From: Argopecten irradians
Taxonomy: Eukaryota > Mollusca > Bivalvia > Pectinida > Pectinidae
Assembly: GCF_041381155.1 (NCBI RefSeq)
Contig: NC_091135.1
Coordinates: forward strand, 60,052,567 to 60,116,566
DNA: 64,000 bases
Reading direction: 5' to 3'
The position numbers and the translations under genes were made by a program. This document shows, piece after piece, positions 1 through 12,019 of this stretch; the stretch's first letter is position 1, and the number at the start of each line of letters is the position of its first letter. The notes under the pieces were generated by a model, which did not search any database, was not told the DNA's origin, and saw only the letters and a list, made by a program, of their open reading frames with translations.

Positions 1-2256
1 CTAAATACATGTAGTTATAACATAAACTGTTGTAGATAAAAGTAAACATGTATATATAACATAAACTGTTGTAGATAAAAGTAAACATGTATATATAACA
101 TAAACTGTTGTAGATAAAAGTAAACATGTATATATAACATAAACTGTTGTAGATAAAAGTAAACATGTATATATAACATAAACTGTTGTAGATAAAAGTA
201 AACATGTATATATAACATAAACTGTTGTAGATAAAAGTAAACATGTATATATAACATAAACTGTTGTAGATAAAAGTAAACATGTATATATAACATAAAC
301 TGTTGTAGATAAAAGTAAACATGTATATATAACATAAACTGTTGTAGATATAAGTAAACATGTATATATAACATAAACTGTTGTAGATTTAAAGTAAACA
401 TGTATATATAACATAAACTGTTGTAGATAAAAGTAAACATGTGTATATATAACATAAACTGTTGCAGATAAAAGTAAACATGTATATATAACATAAACTG
501 TTGTAGATAAAAGTAAACATGTATATATAACATAAACTGTTGTAGATAAAAGTAAACATGTATATATAACATAAACTGTTGTAGATAAAAGTAAACATGT
601 ATATATAACATAAACTGTTGTAGATAAAAGTAAACATGTATATATAACATAAACTGTTGTAGATAAAAGTAAACATGTATATATAACATAAACTGTTGTA
701 GATAAAAGTAAACATGTATATATAACATAAACTGTTGTAGATAAAAGTAAACATGTATATATAACATAAACTGTTGTAGATAAAAGTAAACATGTATATA
801 TAACATAAACTGTTGTAGATAAAAGTAAACATGTATATATAACATAAACTGTTGTAGATAAAAGTAAACATGTATATATAACATAAACTGTTGTAGATAA
901 AAGTAAACATGTATATATAACATAAACTGTTGTAGATAAAAGTAAAACATGTAAACATAAATAAATAAACATGTATATATAAACATAAACTGTTGTAGAT
1001 AAAAGTAAACATGTATATATAACATAAACTGTTGTAGATAAAAGTAAACATGTATATATAACATAAACTGTTGTAGATAAAAGTAAACATGTATATATAA
1101 CATAAACTGTTGTAGATAAAAGTAAACATGTATATATAACATAAACTGTTGTAGATAAAAGTAAACATGTATATATAACATAAACTGTTGTAGATAAAAG
1201 TAAACATGTATATATATAACATAAACTGTTGTAGATAAAAGTAAACATGTATATATAAACATAAACTGTTGTAGATAAAAGTAAACATGTATATAAACAT
1301 AAACTGTTGTAGATAAAAGTAAACATGTATATATAACATAAACTGTTGTAGATAAAAGTAAACATGTATATATAACATAAACTGTTGTAGATAAAAGTAA
1401 ACATGTTTATAACATAAACTGTTGTAGATAAAAGTAAACATGTATATATAACATAAACTGTTGTGATAGTAAACATGTATATAAAGTAAACAAATGTATA
1501 TATAACATAAACTGTTGTAGATAAAAGTAAACATGTATATATAACATAAACTGTTGTAGATAAAAGTAAACATGTATATATAACATAAACTGTTGTAGAT
1601 AAAAGTAAACATGTATATATAACATAAACTGTTGTAGATAAAAGTAAACATGTATATATAACATAAACTGTTGTAGATAAAAGTAAACATGTATATATAA
1701 CATAAACTGTTGTAGATAAAAGTAAACATGTATATATAACATAAACTGTTGTAGATAAATAAACTGTTGTAGATAAAAGTAAACATGTATATATAACATA
1801 AACTGTTGTAGATAAAAGTAAACATGTATATATAACATAAACTGTTGCAGATAAAAGTAAAACATGTATATATAACATAAACTGTTGTAGGTAAAAAGTA
1901 AACATGTATATATAACATAAACTGTTGTAGATAAAAGTAAACATGTATATATAACATAAACTGTTGTAGATAAAAGTAAACATGTATATATAACATAAAC
2001 TGTTGTAGATAAAAGTAAACATGTATATATAACATAAACTGTTGTAGATAAAAGTAAACATGTATATATAACATAAACTGTTGTAGATAAAAGTAAACAT
2101 GTTTATATAAGATAAACTGTTGTAGATAAAAGTAAACATGTATATATAACATAAACTGTTGTAGATAAAAGTAAACATGTATATATAACATGAACTGTTG
2201 TAGATAAAAGTAAACATGTATATATAACATAAACTGTTGTAGATAAAAGTAAACAT
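1..2256. repeat. 39-bp minisatellite array
   Basis: About 57 head-to-tail copies of a 39-bp unit run from the window edge to about 2254. Each unit contains the core aacataaactgttgtagat followed by aaaagtaaacatgtatatat. Most copies are identical. A few carry one- to three-base indels (near 385, 440, 950-975, 1465-1495 and 1755), and some units are truncated. Because 39 is divisible by three and the minus-strand frames lack stops, the array produces very long but meaningless reading frames. The left edge is cut by the window, so the full array length is unknown. Confidence 0.97.
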
Positions 2257-2880
2257 TTACTGATATGACAAATACGGTACTAATGTTCAGTGTTCAGCCT
2301 TCAGACGACACTGTATACAGATGTTCAATCATTTTAAACACTTATCTGAAAGGTAAAAATTAGGTCATGGTTACGACCGTATCACTTCTCAGCAAAGTAT
2401 TAACAATTATCCCGGCTAGCTCACTTCTGTGATCGGTCAACTGTCTGGAGAAATTAATTACGTTTGATATGAAAACACATCACTAACAATATTTAGGTTG
2501 ATTTACATTTCATTTTGAAAAAAAAAGGTTTTGAAGCAAAAACAATTTGATTGCAAGTATGCATTCCACCTGATGGCCTGATGTTTTTAAATGAAAGAGC
2601 ATTTTTGACAGGAAAGATAATGGTTACTTTATGATTTTTGACTTTAGAATGTCATGTTCCCAAAATAGCAATGAATTGAAGTGTAAAGAAAGGCACATCA
2701 ATCATAGCACGGTAAAATGTCGCTAAGCTCTGTTGTTTTTAACGGAACTTCCTTGAACTTTTTCATTTTAAGTTCGGATTCTTTATGATGACATGAAATC
2801 TCTTTTATCATCATGCATCACAGCAGCTGCAGAACAGGATAGGATTTTGACCATTTTTCGTTCGATTTCCGTATCAAAAA
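2257..2880. other. Unique upstream sequence of EF-hand gene A
   Basis: AT-rich sequence between the minisatellite and the TATA box at 2883. No reading frame, repeat or RNA gene could be supported. It is the natural place for the upstream regulatory region of EF-hand gene A. Confidence 0.4.
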
Positions 2881-2882
2881 CT

Positions 2883-2890
2883 ATAAAAGA
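2883..2890 (+). promoter_or_regulatory. Candidate TATA box of EF-hand gene A
   Basis: TATAAAAG lies about 30 bases upstream of a sequence that ends in a good donor (aac|gtaagt at 2964). The same TATA plus short non-coding exon plus GTAAGT arrangement is seen before gene C, which supports the reading. The start site would be near 2912; this is inferred from spacing only. Confidence 0.5.
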
Positions 2891-2911
2891 TCCAACCTAA
2901 TGTTGATATGG

Positions 2912-2963
2912 CATCAACTCATCTTAACTCAGTCAGAAGACTACACAGAGAAAAAACCACAAC
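2912..2963 (+). other. Candidate non-coding first exon of gene A
   Basis: Predicted 5' untranslated exon from about 30 bases after the TATA box to the donor gtaagt at 2964. It would splice to the acceptor ttttacag that ends at 4822, exactly before the start codon. The start position is approximate. Confidence 0.4.
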
Positions 2964-3652
2964 GTAAGTATCCACACGTTATCATAATTTATGTATATCT
3001 TGTTCCTAACAGATATTATTGCTAACAGTTACCGCTGTCTCAGTTAAGGCTCTTTGAGGATACGATTTTTTTTGTAAAGAGTTATCTCACTTTAGCACTA
3101 TCGCCGTCACCAAATTTATCTTGTAATATGGAAATACTTGTAATGTCGAGTCAATAATTGAGAAGTCTAAAATTTAAATAATTTTGTCTTAGCATTTTGC
3201 TAGGTAGATAACTTTGATTATAAACAGAACAGTCCATAGATTAGGTTTGGTTATATAGAACACAAGTGCATTAGTATCGATTTTACTTGAATTTTATGGA
3301 ATTGTCAGAATAGAAGCTAATTTTCAACAAAAATGACATTACTGACAAATTACTTGGTTATAGTTAGCATAAAAACTGTCCAAGAACCATTGACGAAACC
3401 TGCGACTTATATGATATTTACTACAGATCTGTGTAGTAACAAGTTGTCGCCCTATCTTAAATACTGGACATTGGACTTGATGCCTAATAAAAATACAGTG
3501 CCAAACAATTAATACATCAGTCGTCATTAAGTAATAGCCTAGAGAAAAACGAGAGCAATTATTATGGACATAAACTGTATCAGCTTGTAATGTTGAATAA
3601 AACAGTTATTGTTGCGATGTCGGGTAAGTGATTCACATTAAGCGTATATTAT

Positions 3653-3761
3653 ACAGTTAAAGTATGGGGTTGAGGGATATAGCAAGTTTCTGGTTTCCCG
3701 GGACTTGTCTATTTCCCGAGGCGGAAACTTGATATATCACTCAATCCCATACTTTAACTGT
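3653..3761. repeat. Foldback (palindromic) element
   Basis: Two arms of about 38 bases (3653-3690 and 3724-3761) are near-perfect reverse complements, beginning acagttaaagtatggggttg and ending in its complement. They flank a 33-base spacer containing two TTTCCCG motifs. It sits directly upstream of a SINE-like copy. It is probably a small palindromic MITE. Confidence 0.75.
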
Positions 3762-3770
3762 TTTAATATG

Positions 3771-4296
3771 CCCTGCAGGTAGGGCGTTAGAATTGTACCT
3801 GCTGCCCCTATTGCATGATCGTAAAAGGCGACTAAATTTAGGATCTTATATTTTCTCTTCTTCCTAACTGACTTTATCTTTCCTAATGCCTGCCTTGGCA
3901 CCGCCTCACTTTTGGCCTTGAGTTGAGCGTTCGCCCCTGTGAGGAAGGCTCTGGGTTCTGTCCCCCTAGTCGAGACACACCAAAGTCTATAAAAGTGGTA
4001 GTTTCTGCTCCTGCTTAGCGCTCAGCATACAGGGAGTGGGACGACTGGTTCGCCCGTTGTCAGTATAATGTGACCGGGTGGGGTCTGTTGCTTGGTGTCT
4101 TCGGCGGCATGCTTCAGTGATATAGCACTATAAAAAGGGCAACAGTTCCACTATACAAGAAGACACAACATGAATATACCGCAGTCTCCCAAATCACGCA
4201 CCTCGCACAACATACACGCAACACACCGCATACATGGGAGGCCGTCCTTACATGACCATAGCTGTTAATAGGACGTTAATTAATCAAACAAACAAA
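3771..4296 (+). mobile_element. SINE-like dispersed repeat, copy 1
   Basis: A roughly 525-bp repeat starts with ccctgcaggtagggcgttag and ends with gctgttaataggacgttaat plus an A/C-rich tail (aatcaaacaaacaaaa). Near-identical sequence occurs at 23295-23826 and a diverged copy at 22452-23123. The short length, lack of coding capacity and (AAAC)n-type tail fit a SINE or other short retroposon mobilised by a LINE. I could not see a convincing tRNA-like head. The copy lies in the 5' intron of EF-hand gene A. Confidence 0.8.
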
Positions 4297-4822
4297 ATTT
4301 AATATACCGATACATACAAAAGCTATGATAAGACTAAAAATATATTTCTTTCATACGCTAACGTTCTCTCTATTCCTGTCGCGTACGGCAATGGCCATTG
4401 GAGATTGAGATAATTTTACATTGTAATCGATCTACGTAATCTTATCTTCAAACATACAAATTATTCTGTGATGATAACTGTGATTCTATGTCCGTTTTGT
4501 TTTGCTTCTATTCAAACCGCAGGTTAAAATTTGATTCCGCTGTGATTTCTCGATATTTCAACATTAATCATCACTGCTATCTTTCTTCATGTAGAGGCCC
4601 ATCAAATCATTTATTATCAACTATAGCCAAAACCATTGAAAAGCATCTAATTGCGGTCGCTTTTCATTTTCAATCATTGTCAATGAGGATAATATCATTT
4701 AAGGTAACAATCAAATTAAGTTGTAAAATCCTGACATATTGTTCTTACCTTACAATATTAGCATTATTATCCTATTATCAATGGCCTCCCACTTATTTCG
4801 TGTATTAAATACTATTTTACAG

Positions 4823-6309
4823 ATGAGGTCGATTGGAGTATGGTTGTTGTTATTTGTTGTGTTCATGGTAATTACTTCTGAAACAGATGCTAGAAAAACA
4901 AAAACAAAAGTAAAAGTAAAGGTGATATTTAAGAAAAAAACATCAACAAACGGCGGCCGTCGCCGCCGATCGGTAAGTACAAACAAATATATCGAAGGAC
5001 TTTCCTGTTTACCTTGATGCATCTTTTAACAAATTCAAAGAACTGTAAATGAATTGGAGTTAGCACTTGAAAAAAGATCATGAAGTATTTCAATGAAAAT
5101 AATAATAACTGTATTTTTATTAAAAGAGCAAATTGTCTCGTATCATTATCATAACTACTTCCATTTATATTACTGTATGCCATAATAAGATACTGATATT
5201 GACTTCATGTATTCAACAGTGTCCACTTTAATACATTTAGAAGAGTAAATTATGTATATTTTTTTTATTTAACTAGAAATATGTATGTGATACTTGCTTT
5301 GTCAAAAAGTCGATTGACTCTAAATCTTCCAACTATCATTCTATAGATTGAGAATATAATGACTCTCCCGTGTGACGTTAGAGAGTACGACACTGATAAA
5401 GATGACGTCATCAGTCGAATGGAATGGCAAACCTACATCACAGAATTTAACCCTGAACTGAACTTCGCTGAATATGAAAACAAAATCATTCAACAACTCG
5501 ACAGAAATGGTATTAGTTTTTTTTTTATTTTCGTCAAGTTTTATGTCATAAAAGTGTGCGATTCAGATTATTATTAACATATATTTGTGTTTGAATTTCC
5601 CATACGCCCCTTTCTTGGAAATATCAACAGGTGTACTTACATCAGAAGTCAAGATACAAGACCATCTTTTCACACATTACTTTAACCTTAAATTAAGTTA
5701 TTGTTATGTTGTTGTTGTGTTGTATTTGATCATAGGCGATGGATTTCTTCAAGTTCGGGAGTTCTCTTTGGATGACGAATACAAGAAGGATTGTCTGTAA
5801 GTATTTACGTCATGTACAAAAGTTTCTATACATTACCTCAAGCTGATATAAGGCAGAATTTAGTAATATCCATAATGTCGCACCTTGTTGTTATGTAATG
5901 TAAATCTGATGTTCGTTGACATCGATGTTACCTTTGTATCTAATCTAAGTCCTATTAGCAGTCAAGGTCATTTAAAGTCGTTCCAGATTAAAGAGGTAGA
6001 AAAAAACGAAGCAGTATCTGGCAACTGTCCATCATGGGATAAATTCGAACTCAAAACCAGTGGTTTACGGTAATATGGGATGAATATTCGAACTTAAATG
6101 CCAGAGGTAGAGGGTTAACAGTAATATGTTGGCACACCTTAATCACTCGGTCATCGCGAACCAATTGTCATATCGTTATGTACCAGATATGTTGAATGTG
6201 TATATTTTCTACTTTATATAAGGTGCAAAATTGTTCAAGGATCAAAGCAATTTGTATTTAATATTTACTATGTTTTCTCTACAGATCAGAGACACAACCT
6301 CCTGCATAG
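4823..6309 (+). CDS. Secreted two-EF-hand protein A (tandem family)
   Basis: Predicted small secreted calcium-binding protein of 132 residues from four coding exons: 4823-4972, 5347-5509, 5736-5796 and 6285-6309. All junctions are GT-AG and phases agree (0, 1, 2). The start codon follows an acceptor (tttacag|ATG) directly. Residues 1-23 form a signal peptide (MRSIGVWLLLFVVFMVITSE). Next comes a strongly basic stretch rich in Lys and Arg ending RRRRS, a possible proprotein-convertase site. EF-hand 1 is DTDKDDVISRME and EF-hand 2 is DRNGDGFLQVRE; both have acidic or Asn residues at positions 1, 3 and 5 and Glu at 12. A Cys before EF1 (LPCD) and one after EF2 (KKDC) are conserved in paralogues B and C and probably pair. 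The tail is very short (SETQPPA). The splice between exons 2 and 3 falls inside EF-hand 2 in all three copies. The physiological role is not known to me. Confidence 0.82.
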
Positions 6310-6426
6310 CGATAAAAAGATTTAAGGCTAGTAGATGTAATCTTGCAGTGACATCAGGAGGAGATTAAAAGCTAGCAGACCAGCTGTATTATCATGTAGT
6401 GCCTTATGATATAAAATAATCTTTTG

Positions 6427-6432
6427 ATTAAA
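6427..6432 (+). other. Candidate polyadenylation signal of gene A
   Basis: ATTAAA lies about 120 bases after the stop codon of gene A, in an A/T-rich 3' region followed by a T-rich stretch. It is a common variant signal. The cleavage site was not determined. Confidence 0.35.
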
Positions 6433-6671
6433 CCTGTTAAACTTCTGTTGTTTTTGTATTTAAATATTAACCAAGCTGAAGTGACAAACGATGCTATATC
6501 CTAGGAAAACAAACCAAGATATGAAGATACAAATGTGAACACGAACGCCATTGAAAAAAATACGTGGAAAGGGCCATTCATAATTATTACCATACATACT
6601 AAGTTAAAGATAGCTATAATAATGAAGTAACAGTTTAAAGAATAAATCTTAATACTAAGGGAAGTAATATT

Positions 6672-6830
6672 TAAGCATTGAAGTCACTATTTTTTTAATT
6701 TCATCGGGGTATGAAAGACATTTTGTTTGCAAACTGTGTGAATCCGCGTAGCGGATTCTCACAAAAGTTTGCAAACAAAATTCATTTCATACCCCGATGA
6801 AATAAAAAAAAATAGTGACTTCAATGCTTA
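6672..6830. repeat. Foldback element, about 160 bp
   Basis: Long inverted repeat with arms of about 70 bases that start taagcattgaagtcactatt and end with the complement aatagtgacttcaatgctta. The loop is centred on the small palindrome tccgcgtagcgga. There is no coding capacity. The architecture resembles a palindromic MITE. Confidence 0.85.
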
Positions 6831-8198
6831 TAATTAATTTTTCCAGTCTACTTTATAAAATGAAATACGTTTACACGTACGATTCCATTGATTTTTTCAA
6901 AGGGATTATTTTTTCCAAACCGATACGCAACGTCAATGTTTCTATTGTGACGTCACGATAACGTCGGGTTTCCGCGCCATTCTCAGATTTTTTTTCATCG
7001 TTGAATGCAAAAAATTGAATAGGCCAATCAGAAAGCCAGAAACAAAGAGAAAATTAATTATTAGGATATATATGTAAACGCTGGTGAAAATCAAGCTCAA
7101 AATAAAATTAGTTCATAATTATAACAGTGGTAAAAATGGTAATAACTTTACTTTTGTCTATACATCAACGACTCATTCCGATAACTACCAGTACAAATCT
7201 GAGCGTCCAACCTCGTGTTATTATCATCATATTATCAACATCACAAAATATTTCAAATACATATGCATATATTTCAATTTGAAGTTGGACACAATGAAAC
7301 TACTTAAAAAATCCTGTTTTATTTGCTCATGAACTTGAGTATCTTTTAACACCGGTCTCCGCGCAAGAAAATATTCTAGGCCTATTTGCCTAAGAAGGCG
7401 TAGCTTCCTACTAGGCCTAGGCCTACTGTAGACCTAGATCTAAACAGTGATGTTTTATAAAAAAGTACATATATTACAGATTTCTACAATTTAAATTTTA
7501 AGAACATTTCTATGAACACTCATTTCGTAGTTTTATCATTAGTTTTGTTCATGACGTCAGCAAAGAAGGAGTGTGAGACATGTAACGTTAAGCTTACTTT
7601 TTTGTGGAAGGGGGGGGGGTGAGTTATAGGCCTAATCATTTAGCATATTATACACATTTTAAGGTTTAGTTATTATTTGATTGTACCAATTTCTGCCCTT
7701 TTATCGTTTTACTGACCCATGTTTACCATTCGATTCGAGCAACATTGCGGTACCGAAGAAGAATAAAATGGGCCATGCCCCTGTGTGACGTGTGTCAAAA
7801 CTAAGAACGTCTCTGTAACAAGCAAGATAAGAAAAGCTATAAAGGGTACACTAACCAATAGAACTATGCCGGTCCCATCACGTTACGGTGGCTCTCCAAT
7901 TTGAATCGAAGCGGGATACAACCGTATCACATAGTCTAGATATTATCCTTCCGCAGCTTTGGCGAACGATTTTTGCAATCATTTCTAAATCCATTTTAAT
8001 GTTTTATTTTTCATCTGGATATACTGATAAGATAATTGCTTCTAATAAATGTATGACAAATTGTAATATTTGCACTTTAAATTTCAATTTGTCGTATTCT
8101 TATGACGGACTACTTTCTCTGTCTCTCGTTGTAGACTTGCACGAGTCCAGAGACTATTTTTAAAATTAATGAAATCAAATACAAACGAAATGAAATAT

Positions 8199-8354
8199 AA
8201 GGCTTGAATCTTGCTTCGGTCGATTTCATGGGGTGATGCATTGAGTTTTCTTGAAATAAATTAAACATGAACATGAGTTCATTTAATTTGTTTCAAGAGG
8301 AACTCAATTCATCACCCAATAAAATCGACCAAAGCAAGATTAGATTAAATCCTT
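8199..8354. repeat. Foldback element, about 155 bp
   Basis: Near-perfect inverted repeat: the left arm begins aaggcttgaatcttgcttcg and the right arm closes with its diverged complement (ccaaagcaagattagat...). The centre is an atgaacatgagttcat palindrome. It is unrelated in sequence to the neighbouring foldbacks. Confidence 0.8.
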
Positions 8355-9168
8355 AATTGAATCTTAGCATGTGCATTGAGAATTGAAGTTTATAGAAAAA
8401 AAGGCTAGTGACAACGCTGAGGATAATGATGTGAGATACCATGGAGGTGATGACATGCTAAAAGGTCAACGTTCAGTTCTTACTTCCTTCTGACAACCAA
8501 GGATTTCCCTTGTGACAACTAAAAATAGTTTGACCGTGTTAGCGGTGAATAGGATTTGGTGTATACTAATGATCACAAACACAATAAAACAGGTACAACT
8601 GACATTAGGAAATCAATTTACTGACATGTCTCTGGTTTGAACAATCAACTCTATCATTTACACTCTCAGCTAAATTGATTGTCAATTATATCAAATAATT
8701 GATCAATTCAAAAACCTTCTCAATCCATATTTTATTTGTCTTTAAAAGGTTTTTTTCTTAGAGCACCTTTTCGTCCTAGCACATTGTAGAACAACAGAAG
8801 ACAATAAAGACAGACAAGTATTCAAAAATGTATTGTATATCTTTATAGTATAACACGACATATCCGCCTTAATAGAAACCAAAATTAATTCTGCGTGACA
8901 ACTTCATAAAATTTCATATGAAATTAATACCAACCAAAGTCGTAAAAATGTTGTAAAAAATCCAGTAGAGGCTGCATTGTTCGCTGGAGTTCCTGTCAGT
9001 GAAATATTCTAGTAGAGGGATATCGAAAGGATACGTGGTAAATGTTTGTAATCCATCACATTTTTCTAGTAAGAAATAATTTCAATACCTCTGATATCTT
9101 ACTTCATTCCAGAATTTATATTCCAAGATGTAGAAAGTTGTTTTAGTTTATTTAGGCATTAAGCTGTG

Positions 9169-9278
9169 TTCCTATGGAATCTATGGTCTATATAAATACC
9201 AAAGCTTTGCATCCAATCTTCATGAGATGATTGTCTGCAAAGCTCTGGCATCTATATAGGCCATAGATTCCATAGGAA
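9169..9278. repeat. Foldback element, about 110 bp
   Basis: Arms starting ttcctatggaatctatgg and ending with the complement ccatagattccataggaa flank a short loop around ttcatgaga. There is no open frame or other structure. Confidence 0.8.
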
Positions 9279-10958
9279 GATAGTTCATTAACATTGTAAG
9301 ATAAACCGTTTATCAACGACGATTTAATCCACAAGATGAAACAGCGATTTTGACGGTGATCAATTGACATTACCATATCAACATTAGTAAGGTTATGGTA
9401 GTCACGTTTTGGGTGTCAGTAATACTCCCATAGACTTCTCTTTGTTTCGGTGAGTTTATATAGTAGAAGTGACAATTGAATGTTAACATGTGATTTTAAT
9501 TTATATTGAGCATCAGTATTAACAGTTTTAAGCACAGGATCCTGGCACGAATTGTTTAACCAACAGTATACATATATATTAAAGTATCAAGGGTATGAAC
9601 TCGGCGGTCGAGAAAAACGGACCTATGTTTTTAAAATCGTGATTGTTTTAATGCCGATATACAGGTGAAAAGTAACGTTTAATTCCTAACTGTCGGTGAA
9701 CAGTACCCGTCGTCAGTTCGCAAACATCTCACTGATGGATATGTAATTACATATGTTGTTTTTAAACGAGCTGTTCATGTGATCCCAGATTTGAGACCTC
9801 AAAACTATCAATCATAAAATGACCCATTATACTCGACCCTATCAATTAGAAAACAAGCTTTTTATGGCAGACTTATAATGGAAAATGCTATCGGATTCGC
9901 CAGGTAATGTATATTTGGATTTAAATTTGACAAAAAAAAGTAAACAAAAGCTATAGTGTAAAACAATATGTTTATATCTACAAATGACTAACTACATTTT
10001 AACATTAAGAGTGATTACCTGGTAGTTTTATATTAAGGATAGAAAGCCACAGAACCAACACATAGTAGCATAGTAGCATCTGTCCTCTAGACTAGCAAGG
10101 CAACCTTTACAAGGTAGGGAAAGCATGTTCTACTTCATTTACGGACATCATAATAAGTTAATTACCAAAATTCACCAAACCAACTTTAGTTTATATTTGC
10201 GCGATGACAACCTGATTTGGAATTTTTTTTTAAAGAAAAGAAACCATGGTATGCGTATATGATTTATATTTCAGATGAAGATCTATCTAACATCCTTCTT
10301 AGTGATGGTACTTTTGTGCATGTTGGTGGCCAACGCACAGAAAAGGTCACGACCCAGACAACGTCCATCTATAATATTGCGCCGATGACGATCTGTAAGT
10401 CACATTTGAGTATTATATATCTTAGTATTGAAATAAAACATTTATTTGTAACGTCGCGAAAGCAACATCGAAAGTTAATTGATAGAATTCACTGTTTTGA
10501 CATCTTTGAAGTTGTTGGTGAATCCTTTTGTGTTACTATATTGGAGACTCCTGAATTAAATAGGATTTTCCACAAAAAATGTGATTTTTGTACTGAGGTT
10601 GAAGAATCCTTGTCCCTCCCTTGTGACTACGCTGTATGATGCCAACATAGATGGATACATAGGTACAGTGGAAGTACAGGACATATTCTCTGTATTTGAA
10701 CCAACAATTGCTTCTCCTGAAAATGCCAATCGCATTATTCAGCAGTTAGATATGAACGGTGAGTAACATCTCAAATTATTTCTATATTTGTTTTCTCTTC
10801 TAATGAGGATATAAAGAGTAGATTCTATTCATTTCTCTGATTTATTTTGTTATATGTTGTTGCGATCCCGATATGACATAATTAATATATTATACATTTA
10901 AGTAATGTATTATGAAGTCAGCTTGCCATTACTACCTATGTCAAATGATAACAATTCA

Positions 10959-12019
10959 GGCCGGTGTAACGTTGAAAATGGACCCCCGTTGAAAACCGAC
11001 CTCGGGTCATTTTTCAACGTTGAAAAATGACCCCGAAAACCGTTGAAAACTGAACTTTGAGCACACTTTTTACACCTATCCGTTGAAAATGGACCCCGTT
11101 GAAAAGTGACATTCTCAGTAGAAGACTAAGATAGGTAATGCATGATGTCTAATCCTATTGACACATAACATCCTTTGTACAACAACACCACGCAACACAA
11201 CAACACACAACAACACATAACACACAACACACAACACAACAACAAACAACACAACAACAAACAACACAACACAAACACAACACAAAACAAAACACCACAA
11301 CATCACACAACACAACATCACACATCACACAACACACAACACAACCACACCACAACACAACCACGCAACAACAACACAACACCACCTAACAACAACACAA
11401 CACAACAAAACACAACCACACAACACGCGAAAACACCACACAACAACACAACACAACATCACAACAAAACAACACACAACACCACATCACACAACACAAT
11501 AACACAAAACACAACAATAACACAACACACAACACAACCATAACACAACACACGACAACAACACACAACACAACCACACACCTCACAAAACCACAACACA
11601 ACATCACACAACACATCACACAATAACACAACACGCAACCACATAGCACACATCACAACCACACAACACAACACCACACAAAACACAGCCACACAGCATC
11701 CAACAACACACAACACACCAATAACACACAACATAACAACATAACACAACAACACAAAACACAACGATGATAACGATGATATTAGGAATGGCGATAACAA
11801 AATTCGAGAATTATGTTTGCTAAGGTCATTTTCAAGAGACCATCCGTTGAGAGTTTGCCAGGGTCATTTTTCAACGGTCATTTTTCAACAGACCTGCCGT
11901 TGAGAATTGACCCTAGACGCTGTCAATTTTCAACGGCATGTTCAATTTTCCACGGCATTCGGGGTCCGTTTTCAACGTTGAAAAATGACCCGAGGTCAAT
12001 TTTCAACGTTACAACGGCC
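10959..12019. mobile_element. Non-autonomous TIR element with GTTGAAAA repeats
   Basis: The two ends are inverted repeats of about 60 bases: the 5' end starts ggccggtgtaacgttgaaaa and the 3' end reads ...acgttacaacggcc. Both carry the palindromic core ttttcaacgttgaaaa, and the subterminal parts hold several more CCGTTGAAAA motifs in both orientations. The core (about 11165-11766) is an AC-rich low-complexity run. It has no transposase. It lies in the large intron of pseudogene B. No clear target-site duplication was found, so the superfamily is unassigned. Confidence 0.75.
11165..11766. repeat. AC-rich simple-sequence tract
   Basis: About 600 bases composed almost only of A and C in irregular acaac / aacac / ccacac words, with rare G and T. 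All reading frames in it on either strand are compositional artefacts. It fills the middle of the TIR element. Confidence 0.95.

Larger units (their letters stand above)
6433..10274. other. Intergenic region between EF-hand genes A and B
   Basis: AT-rich sequence with no supportable gene. It contains three separate foldback elements (6672-6830, 8199-8354, 9169-9278), a short cluster of AGGCCT repeats near 7375-7435 and a G run near 7610. The promoter of gene B should lie here, but no clear TATA plus donor pair could be chosen. Confidence 0.5.

Noticed and set aside
1-2256. Minus-strand frames of 751, 613, 415 and 152 codons
   Set aside because: They are translations of the 39-bp minisatellite and overlap each other in different frames; there is no domain or codon bias.
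10217-10639. 140-codon plus-strand frame
   Set aside because: Runs in a different frame from the signal-peptide exon of EF-hand B and crosses its intron; the paralogue alignment explains the region better.
11115-11800. Frames rich in Thr/Asn/His or Cys/Val
   Set aside because: Compositional artefacts of the A/C-only tract, present on both strands.
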